From Flaveria trinervia (lineage: Eukaryota > Streptophyta > Magnoliopsida > Asterales > Asteraceae), in assembly GCA_025506515.1 (NCBI GenBank), contig CM046444.1:69419068-69483067 (forward strand): DNA of 64,000 nt. The letters are read 5' to 3'. Shown piece after piece: positions 12,691-22,615 of this stretch. Each line of letters opens with the position of its first letter. Positions within the stretch are counted from its first letter, which is position 1. The position numbers were made by a program, and so were the translations under genes. Under the pieces are notes generated by a model. It made no database searches. It was not told the DNA's origin and saw only the letters and a list, made by a program, of their open reading frames with translations.

Positions 12691-13039
12691 ATCTCATCAT
12701 CCGACCTTTCATGTTCAGCATTTGTTATCTCATGTGTTCATTTAATACTCTATTGTTTTCGTTCGTTTCGTACTTTATCATTATCTTTCACTTCGTTACA
12801 TAATACTTTACCTTCGTTAATTTATCCGTTCATACATCACACCACGTAAAGTCATACATAATGTATTATAAAACATAATACGTAAGTTTTGAAAACTCTT
12901 TGACGAAGAAAGATAACACATCACTCACACATATACACATCATAATTTCATCACATCACCATGCACACATCAAGCATAAGTCATCACGTCATAACAAAGC
13001 CTATCTCCCTATTTTACCCCTTAAAACCACTTAGAAAAT

Positions 13040-13182
13040 CCTAAGTCCAAAATGGGCGCATGGGACATTTTAGGCGCATGAGCATAAAAATTCTAAGTGT
13101 AAAATAGTCTGGGCACATGGGCACTATTTGGGCGTTTCTGCCCTGTTCAGGCGCATTGCCACTATGAAGGCGCATGGACACT
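13040..13182. repeat. GGGCGCATG minisatellite, left half
   Basis: Degenerate units of about 20-23 bp built on GGGCGCATGG..CACTATTT. The array is split by the A solo LTR and continues at 14094. The same motif occurs (reverse complement) in the L LTR pieces at 19275-19640 and 22794-23005. Confidence 0.8.
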
Positions 13183-13187
13183 TAGCC

Positions 13188-14080
13188 TGTTGGACCAAAA
13201 GAACCAATGAGCCAAGATCAGAAAACCTCTAAGTCCCACACGGTATCACAACAACTGCTGAAAGCCTCATCAGTAGTTTGACAAGTACTGAAGACTTCAA
13301 CAGCTGAAGATCAAGTGCTGAAGACCTTAACAGCTGAAGAACCAAAGTGCTGAAGTACAACAGCTGAAGAACACAAGTGCTGAAGCTGAAAGACCAAAGT
13401 ACTGAAGTACAACAGCTGAAGAGTTCACAAGTGCTGAAGATCAACAACTGATGTACAAAGTCTGAAGACAAAGACTGAAGACATCAGCTGATGATATCTA
13501 CTGAAGTCATCAGCTGATGAAACACCTGAAGGTCAAAGTCTAAAGATCAAGTACTGAAGCCTCAGTAGTTTGTCACAACTGCTGAAGAGTACTTCTTCAG
13601 TAGTTGTGATATCAGTAGTTTTATATTTTTATGTTTCAGTAGTTTGTAAAACGACTGAAGAGTTTGTTCTTCAGTCGTTTTAGTTTCAGTAGTTTTATAT
13701 TTTGTACTTAACACGCTGATATGTTCTCAGTAGTTGTGAACATTTCAGTAGTTTGTTAAGAATTAGTTATTTTTGTATTGGATCTGCCAGTTGTCACTTT
13801 CCGTGATAACAGCAGTGACTGTTGCACTCTATATAAGGAGTGACAACCTATTGTAACAATGTGGAATGAGTAATTAAATGGAATGAATGATTGATTTGAT
13901 TAGAAATATTCTACATCTATAAACATTCCTAGAAATCAGAAATACATATTCTCTCCCTATAACCGTATGCGATCTTAATGCTTACAAGTATCGATTGCTT
14001 GCTACAATTTGTCTAATTCTTGTTTGTATTCCGCTGCTTTGTATTCTGATACATCAAACTTGTGATCACTGATCCTGTCA
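13188..14080 (+). mobile_element. Solo LTR of family A, nested in the L solo LTR
   Basis: It starts TGTTGGACCAAAAGAACC and ends GATCACTGATCCTGTCA, flanked by TAGCC at 13183-13187 and 14081-14085. It aligns with the A(+) 5' LTR (33355-34272) throughout, including the AACAGCTGAAGA / CAGTAGTTTT palindrome-rich first half and the TATATAAGGAG promoter region. No internal sequence follows, so it is a solo LTR. At 893 bp it is about 25 bp shorter than the A(+) copy, mainly from one missing TCACAACTACTGAAG repeat unit. Confidence 0.95.
13830..13837 (+). promoter_or_regulatory. TATA box of the A solo LTR
   Basis: TATATAAG within CACTCTATATAAGGAGTG, identical in position and context to 34029-34036 in the A(+) LTR. 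Confidence 0.65.
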
Positions 14081-14093
14081 TAGCCGTTTTGGC

Positions 14094-14300
14094 AACTTGG
14101 GCACATGGGCACTATTTGGGCGCATGACCCACTCTTGGGCGCATGACCCACTCTTGGGCGCATGGCCAACACTTAGGCGCATGGCTAACATGCTGGGCGC
14201 ATGGGCCACTATTTAGGCGCATGGCCCACTCTTGGGCGCATAGCCAACACTTAGACGCATGGCCAACATGCCGGGCGCATGGGCATTGTTTATGCGCATC
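14094..14300. repeat. GGGCGCATG minisatellite, right half
   Basis: About nine units such as TTGGGCGCATGACCCACTC and TTAGGCGCATGGCCAACA, 20-23 bp each, in the L solo LTR. An ORF overlapping it (14143-14331) is only the translated repeat. Confidence 0.9.
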
Positions 14301-14950
14301 AAAACATTCTGAATGTTTTCTACGCTACTAACATCACCCGATTATCTTTCTAATAATACCCAAGCACAGATCTAACATACTAAGGGCACCTCAGCATGCT
14401 AAAATCAACACTAACCCATAATCATACTCTAAAACATGCATACATACATCATTTTCGAAGATAAGGCTGTAGACCCACGGTTACTTTCAAAATGTTTACT
14501 TAGTATGAATAATAGCCCCAAAAACCTTGAAAATCAGTAAGGAGGGGTTCTAGAAACTCACCTTGAGCAGCCTTTGAGCAACGCACTTCAAGTTTGAGAC
14601 CCACCTTCAATTCAGCTTTTAAATCCCGAAAACAAACACTAAACACCAAGAACTTTGGTCAAGAACTCGAAACCCAGCTGAAACTGAGCTCATATAAAGG
14701 AAAACTCACATTTGTAGTTGCTTCTTCCTCTTTCTCTCTCTAGAACCGAGGGCTTTCTCTCTCTACTTTCTTCCTTTTAGCCGAATGGAGGTGGTGAAGA
14801 AGGGATGGGCAGCCATGTCCCTTTAAACCTTAAAATAATAAGTTTTGTACTTGTACACTTTATCCCCCTACACTTGTGCTCAATATCTATTCTTTCTATT
14901 TACTTTTCTTTTCCTTTCGTATAAATAAAAATTCAGGGCGTTACACGGCT

Positions 14951-15897
14951 TCTCTGGTAGGCAGGTGGGACCCATGTCTTAAAAGACACTTCCAACGAAT
15001 TTTTAGTGAAATCAAGGCTGACATTTGAATGGGTAAAATGAAAGAGACGTATAGAAGGGTAAAGGGGATAATCTTCAAGCCAACCTCTCAACCCCAACCT
15101 GAACCAATTCCCACTCCAATCCCCATCAAAACTGAACCCTACACACCTGAACCTACACCATTCAGTCTTCCAAACATCTCTCCTTAGAAGAATTCAAGGA
15201 AATCAAGATAAAGCTCACAAATTGCACAACCCTGAGCAACATCTCTTATGAGGAAGACTCTGTCAAACTGACTTATGTTCATGGATCTTCATGTACCTCA
15301 CAAGAGATCAAACTCTTACTGCCCAGAGGAACACTAGACCATGCTGCTAGACTTATTGGTATAAACTTTGACTCCATAAATGATGAAGAGAAGAAGCTGA
15401 GAAGAAAGCTAGTGACTCTACTGGATGTAAAGAAAGGAGACAAGATTCATAGTCAGCCCATTTTGCCTAGAAAGAATATCATCCAGTGGAGGATTTATGA
15501 AGCCTATCACAGCTTTGTTGTGGGGAGAGAGAATGGTGAAAGCAACAGGATGAATGCCTCATCTCTGCTACACTCTAGTAGATTTGACATTGCTGAGTTA
15601 GCAAAGAAACCATTCTCCAATCCCTCTAGCTCCAAAATTGCTGCTCACATCAGAAGTCACCTTAGCAGCCTTCATCTTGCTGAGCTAACCGCAAGAGCAA
15701 TGATTGAAGAGGAGTTGAAAGTGAGAAAGAAAGAAGAAAAGGAAAGGTCAACCACAAAAGGCACAACATTTCTACAAATGGTGGAAGGCCCTGAATTGGA
15801 ACCCATAGTTAGATGGGAGTATGATTACAACTCCTGTCAACTAACTCCTTTCAGAGGGACCCAACAGAGGGTGCAAATCATTCAGAGTGACAACTGA
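14951..15897 (+). pseudogene. Element E ORF3, 3' part, with a 15181-15897 open stretch
   Basis: This continues ORF3 after the L solo LTR. A Pro/Thr-rich segment (near 15080-15160, PTPIPIKTEPYTPEPT) shifts frame at about 15180. A frame open from 15181 to the stop at 15897 follows (239 codons), the longest intact piece of element E. The open part is soluble-looking: basic and acidic helices, a KKEEKE run near 15725 and no hydrophobic segment. I do not recognise a catalytic motif. It ends about 150 bp before the polypurine tract, which fits the C-terminus of a Sirevirus third ORF. Function unknown. Confidence 0.65.
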
Positions 15898-16034
15898 TCT
15901 CCTGTCAACTAATGATTTGTACAAGCTTATCAGTACCACTTCTGGGAAGAACAAAAAAACAGCCAAATATCTGTTTTCCCTGTTGCTGAAAGTTTTGAGA
16001 AACAGAAACAAGTGAGGCTTTGGTAGCATCAGCC

Positions 16035-16045
16035 TAGGGAGAGTT
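16035..16045 (+). other. Polypurine tract of element E
   Basis: AGGGAGAGTT lies directly against the 3' LTR start TGTTGG. The same GGGAGTT|TG arrangement is seen next to the LTRs of A(-) (37503-37515, minus) and F (25801-25810, minus). Confidence 0.8.
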
Positions 16046-16933
16046 TGTTGGATCAAGAAGAAGGCTAGTGCAACCAAAACCAAATCACTTAGACTATTTT
16101 GGTGCATCTAAAAGACTTCCAAAGCTAAGTGTGGAACTTCCGAAGGAAATAGAGTTCTTCTAAAGACAAAGTGCAAGATTAACTTCCGATGACAAACTCT
16201 ACTTTCGAAGTCAAAGTGTTCATTTCCGAAGATCTAATCTGAGAAGAAAAGATCAGAAGTGAACTTCCGAAGTATGAAGAAAAGAAGAAGTCCTCAAGCC
16301 TCGAAAGAAGTCCTCAAGCCTTGGAAGAAGTAGCCTCTTTCGAAGTATAAGTGGCTTCGGAAGAACTTGCTCTACCGAAGCCAACTACCCTTTAGAAGAC
16401 ACTACTATGAACCAGTGGACATAAGTATCATGTCTCTGAAACTCTGCTGCAGACCTCTGATATAATGTATGGCATTTTCTCAAAAGCCATGTAGTTGACC
16501 ATACTTTATTCAACTATTCTCATTTATTAGTTACCACAGTTGCCATGTTTAGTTGGTAACAAGAGGTAAGTCATGGACATGTCATGACTACCATATCTTA
16601 GATAAGACATTATCTAAGATACCTTAAACTATAGCTTTGTAGAATTTGCTTTAGTTAGAGGATTTCAGCTAGTATCAAAGTATATCCGGCTATAAGTAGT
16701 ATTATATATAGTTTCTCATTGTAACTCATGTAATATGCTTCTAAGAGTCTTGTAATACTTTTGAGTTGAGAAGCAATATATGCAAGTACCTTGAAAATTA
16801 TCTTTTTTTGTTCATTGTTACTTATTATATTATTATCTACTCTTAAGACAGACTCTGCTTCATCTGATCCGAGTGTACTATAAGTGAGTTTGAGAGAAAA
16901 ACAAAGTGTTTAGTGACATAAACCAATCCTGCA
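16046..16933 (+). repeat. 3' LTR of element E
   Basis: It aligns with 1594-2462 from TGTTGGATCAAGAAGAAGGCT to AACCAATCCTGCA. It has an extra copy of TCCTCAAGCCTCG near 16290-16320 relative to the 5' LTR. It is followed by the target duplication AAAGC and the tandem repeat. Divergence from the 5' LTR is visible in almost every 60-base line. Confidence 0.92.
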
Positions 16934-18592
16934 AAAGCTTGAGTAAATACATGGGGAAGAAACTAGTAATGCAAATTAAAGAACTACAGTAGTTTTTGCA
17001 AGAATAGTTATTTACTTTACGTAACAACAACAATGCTATGGATTGTTTATTCTCAAGCCTTCTAAATATGCTCGTGAACCAATCTTAATAAATATGATTA
17101 TAATCATCATTGAAATCACACTAAATAATGAAAAAGGAATATAGTATCTCTTACTTACATCAAAATCAAAATAATACTCAAAACCACATGAGTGACACTG
17201 TAATAAACCCACTTCTGCCCAAATCTAATCTAGAAGACTCCACAATTAACTTCAAACACTCTTGTCTTAATAATCCACTAAATCAATGCAAATGACAACT
17301 CTCGATCCACAATATTCATTATTGACATTCGACGCAACGAAACGAGGTGCAAAGTACCAAGAAACATTTCTAATCACACATTAAGATCAGAAAATGAATT
17401 ACAGTGGCGAAATGAATGTAATTAGACTCAGAAAAGAAACAAAAATGTACAATCGATTTGTAAGAAGTTAAGTAAAGGTAACACTACCAAGTGAATAACA
17501 TTTTCTTGAATCTTAATCAAAATTTGGCAATGGTAGATTGGTGTAGTCAAAGTATTCACGAAATCATAACAAAATATGTGGAAAAGAAACTAGTTATGCA
17601 AAATAATTAAACAACAGTAGTTTTCATAAGGATAGTTATTTGCTTTACGTAATAACATCCAATGCTATGGATTGTTTATTCTCAGGCGTTCTAAACATGC
17701 TCGTGAACCAATCTTATCAAATCTGCTTATAATAATCATTGAAATCACATTAAATAGTGAAAAAGGAATATAGTATCTATTGTTTTTATCAAAACCAAAA
17801 CAAAACATAAAACCACATGTGTAGCCCTTTAAATCATCTTCCTTCTACCCAAAACTAATCCAGAACACTCCATAGCTAACTCAAACACTTTTATCTTAAA
17901 AATCCAGTAAAACAATGCAAATGACAACTCTCGATCCACAAAATTATTAATTCACTCAATAAGATTAGAAAATGAAATTATAATGGTGGAATGAATGTAA
18001 TTACAATCAAACAAGAAACAAAATGTGTGATCGATTTGTAAGAAGTGAAGTAAAGGTAAATCTACCAAAGTAAATAATATTTTCTTGAATCTCAACCAAA
18101 ATTTTGCAACTGTAGATTGGTGCGTCAAAGTATTCACGAAAACTTAATTAAGTACAACGGAAATAAATTAGTTGTGAATAATAATTAAACACCAATAGTT
18201 TTCATCAGGATATTTATCTACTTTACGTAACAAACTCCAATGCTTTGAATTGTTTATTCTCAGCCTTCTAAACATGCTCGTGAACTAGTCTTATCTAACC
18301 TGATTATAATCATCATTGAAATCATACTAAATAATGACAAAAGAATAAACACTCTTGTCTTAAAAAGCACTAAATAAATACAATGACAACTCTCGATCCA
18401 TAAGATTCTTTATTGTCATTCGAGGCAATGAAACTAGGTGCAAAGGACCAAGAAACTTTTGCATCCACTCAATAAGAGTGGAAAATGAAATTATAGTGTC
18501 GGAATGAATGTAATTAGACTCAATCAAGAAACAAAATGTGTGATCGATTTCTAAGAAGTCAAGTAAAGGAAACAATACCAAGTAAATAATTT
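16934..18592. repeat. Tandem repeat array, ~520-630 bp units
   Basis: Anchors such as AAGAAACTAGTWATGC (16949, 17584, a degenerate form near 18163), TTTACTTTACGTAACAAC, CTCGTGAACCAATCTTA and ACAACTCTCGATCCACA recur in order, giving about 2.7 units of 577-630 bp. A further interrupted unit lies at 24216-24790. It is AT-rich with no convincing ORF; the small minus-strand ORFs at 17952-18581 are in the repeat. Elements E, L and F are all inserted in this array. It could be a satellite or a tandemly duplicated unique sequence. Confidence 0.85.
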
Positions 18593-20052
18593 TCTAACAC
18601 CCGGTTATTTTTATAGTCAAGAAAGAAAGAATAAAGAAAAGAAAAAGAAAGAAACATAATAAAACCCAAGTTAAGGGGTTAAAAATAGCAAAAGGATAAA
18701 ACTTTTAAAAGTTGGTGATAAAGGTGGCATGGCCGCCCACACTCTCTTCACACATCATTTTATTCGGATTTTAGAAAGAGAGAAAGTAAGAGCAGAAAGC
18801 TTTCGCATCTTTTGAAGAGGAACCAGAAAAGATCGAATATAAGGTAAGAATGCATGGTATTATGATATTCTTAACTGGCCTTAGCCTACGTTGTATGCTT
18901 ATATGTGTTGTGTGTTTGGCTGTGTGTGTTTTTGGTGGGTTTTAGGTGTGAACTTGTAGCAAACGGGTTTTGAAGGAAGTCATACCCAAGAGGTTGCTAA
19001 GGTGAGTTCTATAACCCACTTTTTACTGATTTTACATGATTTTGGGGCTGAAAATACATGTGTGAACGTTTTTATAAAAGTGGTTTTTCACCCGATTATA
19101 TATGTGTATGTGTTTACGGGTGGGATGTGATTTTGGGTATGTTTATGTTTATGATGTTGTTATGAATGTGTTTCTAAGGCCTAGAATGTATGAATTAAGC
19201 TTAGAACATGATGGTACATGCTTGGGGACTAAATTATTTTTTTAAGTGTGATATAAACTTTTCATGAGCCTAAATAGTGGCCCATGCACCCAACGATATA
19301 AACCGTCTAAGTGTTCCCATGCGCCCAACGGTAGAAACCGCCTAAGTGTTCCCATGCGCCCAAACCCCATACGCCCAAATAAATATCATGCGCCTAGAAT
19401 TAGGCTGAAATTGACTAAGTATCCATGCGCCCAGGAATTCCATGTGCCTAGTCACTCATGCGCCTGCATAGTACCATGCGCCTAGAATCTGAACAGAAAG
19501 CCTAAGTGTTGCCCATACGCCCCAATAGTGCCCCTACGCCCAGAAGTTCCCCATGCGCCTAAGTGTTTCCCATGCGTTTGAAAGGCCATGTGCCTGCATA
19601 GTGCCCATGCACCTAAGACTTAGATTATTTTAATGATTTTTGGGGAAAAAGTGAAATGTAGGCTTTGACTTGGGATATTCCCAGGGGTGAAGTAAGTTGA
19701 CTTATGTCATGGTGCCTTATATGGTGATGATTTATATGGTTATGTTTATGTTTCTTGTTATGTATGTTTATTTTCCATGACCTTACGTTGAATGTTGATG
19801 AATGAAATGAAAAGTATTATGTAACGTAAAAATGAAGATAATGATAAGAGGAACATAATGAAAGAATTCATGCATTAATGAATGAATGAAAGTAAGAAAG
19901 TTTTGCAAGCACTGAAAGGCGTTAGCTCAACGGTGTGTAGGTTAGCTACCCCGAAATGATACGCACTAGGGTTTAATCTTTGTGATTGACCATACGTATG
20001 GGATCCTTGCCGCTTGCCCTAGGGACTAGAATCAGCTTCGTGCAAAATGTTC
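18593..20052 (+). repeat. L LTR, 5' portion, cut at ~20050
   Basis: It starts TCTAACACCCGGTTATTTTTA. The segment GGCATGGCCGCCCAC (near 18727) and the AG-rich run after it match the minus-strand start of the solo LTR near 14760-14820. From 19425 it matches 22790 onward closely. The match stops near 20050 after CTTCGTGCAAAATGTTCGA, where gypsy pol begins, so the LTR end and everything up to RT are missing. Confidence 0.75.
19275..19640. repeat. CCATGCGCCCAA minisatellite in L LTR
   Basis: About fourteen degenerate 20-24 bp units (CCCATGCGCCTAAGTGTTTC and variants). It is the reverse complement of the GGGCGCATGG array in the solo LTR and is collinear with 22794-23005. The ORF at 19264-19485 is only the translated repeat. 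Confidence 0.88.
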
Positions 20053-21719
20053 GAGGCAAAGGTGGACGCAGTGATGCAATGGAAGTCTCTAAAGATGCCA
20101 TCCAAGATTTGTAGTTTCTTGGGTTTGGCGGGCTATTACAGAAGATTCATCCAAGACTTCTCTAAGATCGCTTCTCCAATGACAAAGTTGACCCATTAGG
20201 ATGTGAAGTTTATGTGGGGTCAAGATCAGGAGAAGGCTTTTGAGGAGTTATAGGCAAGGTTAACTCAAGCTCTAGTCTTGTCATTACCCAAAGAGCGAGG
20301 ATTTGGTTGTTTATTCGGATGCTTCTTACTCGGGGTTGGGATGTGTGTTGATGCAGAGACAAGGTTAGCCTATGCATCCTGATAGTTGAAAGTTCATGAG
20401 GTTAACTATCCTACTCATGACTTGGAGCTAGCAGCCGTGGTCTTTGCATTGAAGATTTGGAGGCACTACTTATATGGGATGAAGTGCACCATATTCACTG
20501 ACCACAAGAGCTTGAAGTACTTCTTCGAGCAGAAAATTTTTTGAACATGAGGCAGAGGAGATGGTTGGAGCTCATAAAAGATTATGATTGCGAGATCCAT
20601 TACCATCCAGGAAAAGCGTACGTGCTAGCGGATGCCTTTAGCCGAAAAGAGAGACCCTAGCCGATTCGGGTGAAGGCCTATCAGTTGATTATGACCTCTG
20701 ACGTGATGAAGCAAGTTAAAGAGTTTCAAGATGAGGCATTGAAAGAAGATTAAATCTAAGAGAATGAGAGGTCAGGTTGCGGAGTTGGGTGAAAACACAC
20801 TTGGTGTTAGAACCTGATTTGGACAGATGTGGATTCCTCATTTTGGGGATGTACGTGCGAAGATTATGGATGAAGCTCATAAGACTCGATACTCTATTCA
20901 TCCCGGTGCCACAAAAATGTTTCAAGATATGAAGACAGATTACTGGTGGACAGGTATGAAGCGCGATGTAGCGGAGTATGTGAGTAAGTGCCTTGTTTAC
21001 AAATAAAGGCCGAGCACCAGAAGTCGTATGGAAAGATCCAATCATTGGATATACTAGAATGGAAGTGGGTGCATATCACCATGGACTTTATTACGAAGCT
21101 ACCGCGTACTGTGCGAGGGTATGTTGCTATATGGGTGATAGTTGATCGTCTGATAAAGAGTGCTCACTTACTATTTATCTACGAGACATATTCATCCAAG
21201 AGGTTAGAGGATCTATTCATTAAGGAGATTGTGACTTGTCATGGTGTGCCGGTGTTTATTATGTCTAATCATGACACCCGGTTTACATCTAAATTTTGAA
21301 AGAAATTCCACGATGCGATGGGGACGAGGCTACATATTAGCATGACTTATCATCCTCAGACGAATGGTCAGTCGGAGAGGACGATTCAGATGCTGGAAGA
21401 TATGCTTCGAGCATGCATCATTGATTTCGGAGGAAGTTGGGATGACCACTTACCGTTAGTTGAGTTCTCATATAATAACAGTTATTATGCGAGCATTGGT
21501 ATGCCCCCTTATGAGATGCTATACGGTAGGAGATGTAGAACACCCGCGTGTTAGGGTGATAATGGCCATAAAGAGTTTGGGAGTGTTGAGGTGGTCGAGG
21601 CTACAACTGAGAAGCTGGAAAGGATCAAAGCCTTCATGAAGGCAGTCAAAGATTGGCAGAAGTCGTATACCGATAAGAGGCGAAGACCGATTGAGTTCTA
21701 GGTGGGTGATAGAGTCATG
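20053..21719 (+). pseudogene. Gypsy (Ty3) pol fragment: RT end, RNase H, integrase
   Basis: The fragment enters near the end of RT (SFLGLAGYYRRFIQDFSKIA, about 20114-20173). RNase H follows (FTDHKSLKYFFEQ near 20494), then the integrase H2C2 zinc region (HKTRYSIHPGATKMF near 20879) and the integrase core (HITMDFITKLPR near 21073; YHPQTNGQSERTIQ near 21348; YNNSYYASIGMPPYEMLYGRR near 21474). RT before integrase is the gypsy order. The catalytic RT motif, protease, gag and any chromodomain are absent. There are at least ten stops or frameshifts. It breaks off at VGDRVM, at a TGATCT shared with the end of the next fragment. Confidence 0.88.
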
Positions 21720-22615
21720 TGATCTTAATGAGAGGGTGACAAGAATCAAGTCTGGTATTGCAAACATCTATTTGTTCTCATACTTTCTCTGTCAAAAAGT
21801 ACCTAAGAACATCAAAGAGGCTCTTCAAGACAATAGTTGGATTGAAGCAATGCAGGAAGCATTGCTCCAATTCAAGAAGCAAGAAGTACGGCAACTAGTA
21901 CATCTTCCTGATGGACAATACCCTATCGGTACCAGATGGCTGTACAGGAACAAGACTGATGATAGAGGGATAGTCATCAGAAACTAAGCAAGATTAGTGG
22001 CACAGGGATACACTCAAGAAAAAGGAATAGATTATGATGAAGTGTTTGCACCTGTTTATCAAATGGATGTGAAGTGTGCCTTCTTGTATGGAAAAATTGC
22101 TGAAGAGGTCTATGTGAGTCAACCACCGGGCTTTGAAGATGCAGATTTCCCTCATAGAGTCTATAAGCTTAAGAAAGCTTTGTATTACCAAGCTCCAAGA
22201 AAGTGGTATACGGCTCTGTCATCTTTACATCTTGAACATGGATATGAAAGAGGAAATATTGATTAGACTCTTTTTCAGAAGAAGAAGAGGAAAAGACATG
22301 CTGTTAGTCCAGATTTATGTGGAAGACATCCTTTTTGGCTTAACAAACTAGCAACTCTGCAAAGAATTTGAAGACCTTATGAATTCAAAATTCCGAATGA
22401 GTGCAATGGGGGAACTCACTTTCTTTCTAGGGGTGCAAGTCAAACAGACAACAGATGGAATCTTCATCAATAAATCAAAATACGTGGAAACTATGTTGAA
22501 GAAATTCCACTTTGCTTATTGTCAGTCTATCAGAACTCATGTGCATACTAAAGTGAAGATTGGACCTGATCCTTAAGGCAAATCAGTGGACCAGACTCAC
22601 TATTGATCTATGATC
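21720..22615 (+). pseudogene. Copia RT fragment, related to element E
   Basis: The stretch NSWIEAMQEALLQFKKQEV (near 21835) is followed by TRWLYRNKTDDRGIVIRN, YTQEKGIDYDEVFAPV, MDVKCAFLYGK and FFLGVQVKQTTDGIF. These align with element E RT at 6985-7800. About 70 bp are missing between FAPV and MDVKCAF. The active-site YVDD reads YVED at 22316-22327. It stops just before the GSLMY region where L LTR sequence begins. TGATCT occurs at both edges (21720-21725 and 22611-22616), which may be microhomology from a repair event or chance. Confidence 0.82.

Larger units (their letters stand above)
11945..14945 (-). mobile_element. Solo LTR of family L, nested in E, itself interrupted
   Basis: Read on the minus strand it starts TGTAACGCCCTGAA (14945) and ends GGAGCCTTACA (11945). 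It is flanked by CGGCT at 11940-11944 and 14946-14950, a clean 5 bp target duplication, and no internal region follows. This defines both ends of the L LTR. After removing the A solo LTR and its duplication it is about 2.1 kb, in the range of large gypsy-type LTRs. It joins on each side to ORF3 of element E. It formed by LTR-LTR recombination after insertion (inference). Confidence 0.93.
1594..16933 (+). mobile_element. Element E: complete, decayed Sirevirus-like copia retrotransposon
   Basis: The element is bounded by two LTRs starting TGTTGGATCAAG (1594-2462 and 16046-16933) and by the 5 bp target duplication AAAGC (1589-1593 and 16934-16938). In order it holds LTR, a tRNA-iMet-like primer site, gag with two degenerate zinc knuckles, pol (protease, integrase, RT, RNase H), a palindrome-rich spacer, a third ORF of unknown function, a polypurine tract and the second LTR. 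Copia domain order plus a third ORF is the Sirevirus layout. Without the nested L LTR (11945-14945 plus one 5 bp duplication) it is about 12.3 kb. Many stops and frameshifts and diverged LTRs show it is old and cannot be autonomous as read. Confidence 0.93.

Noticed and set aside
14143..14331. Trp/His-rich small protein gene
   Set aside because: It is the translation of the GGGCGCATG minisatellite inside an LTR.
9111..15897. A true retroviral envelope gene
   Set aside because: No signal peptide, membrane segment or cleavage site is visible in any of the three copies; only the position is env-like.
16934..18592. A host intron or gene in the tandem repeat
   Set aside because: No exon-like frame or splice pattern is kept between units; the frames seen are short and differ from unit to unit.
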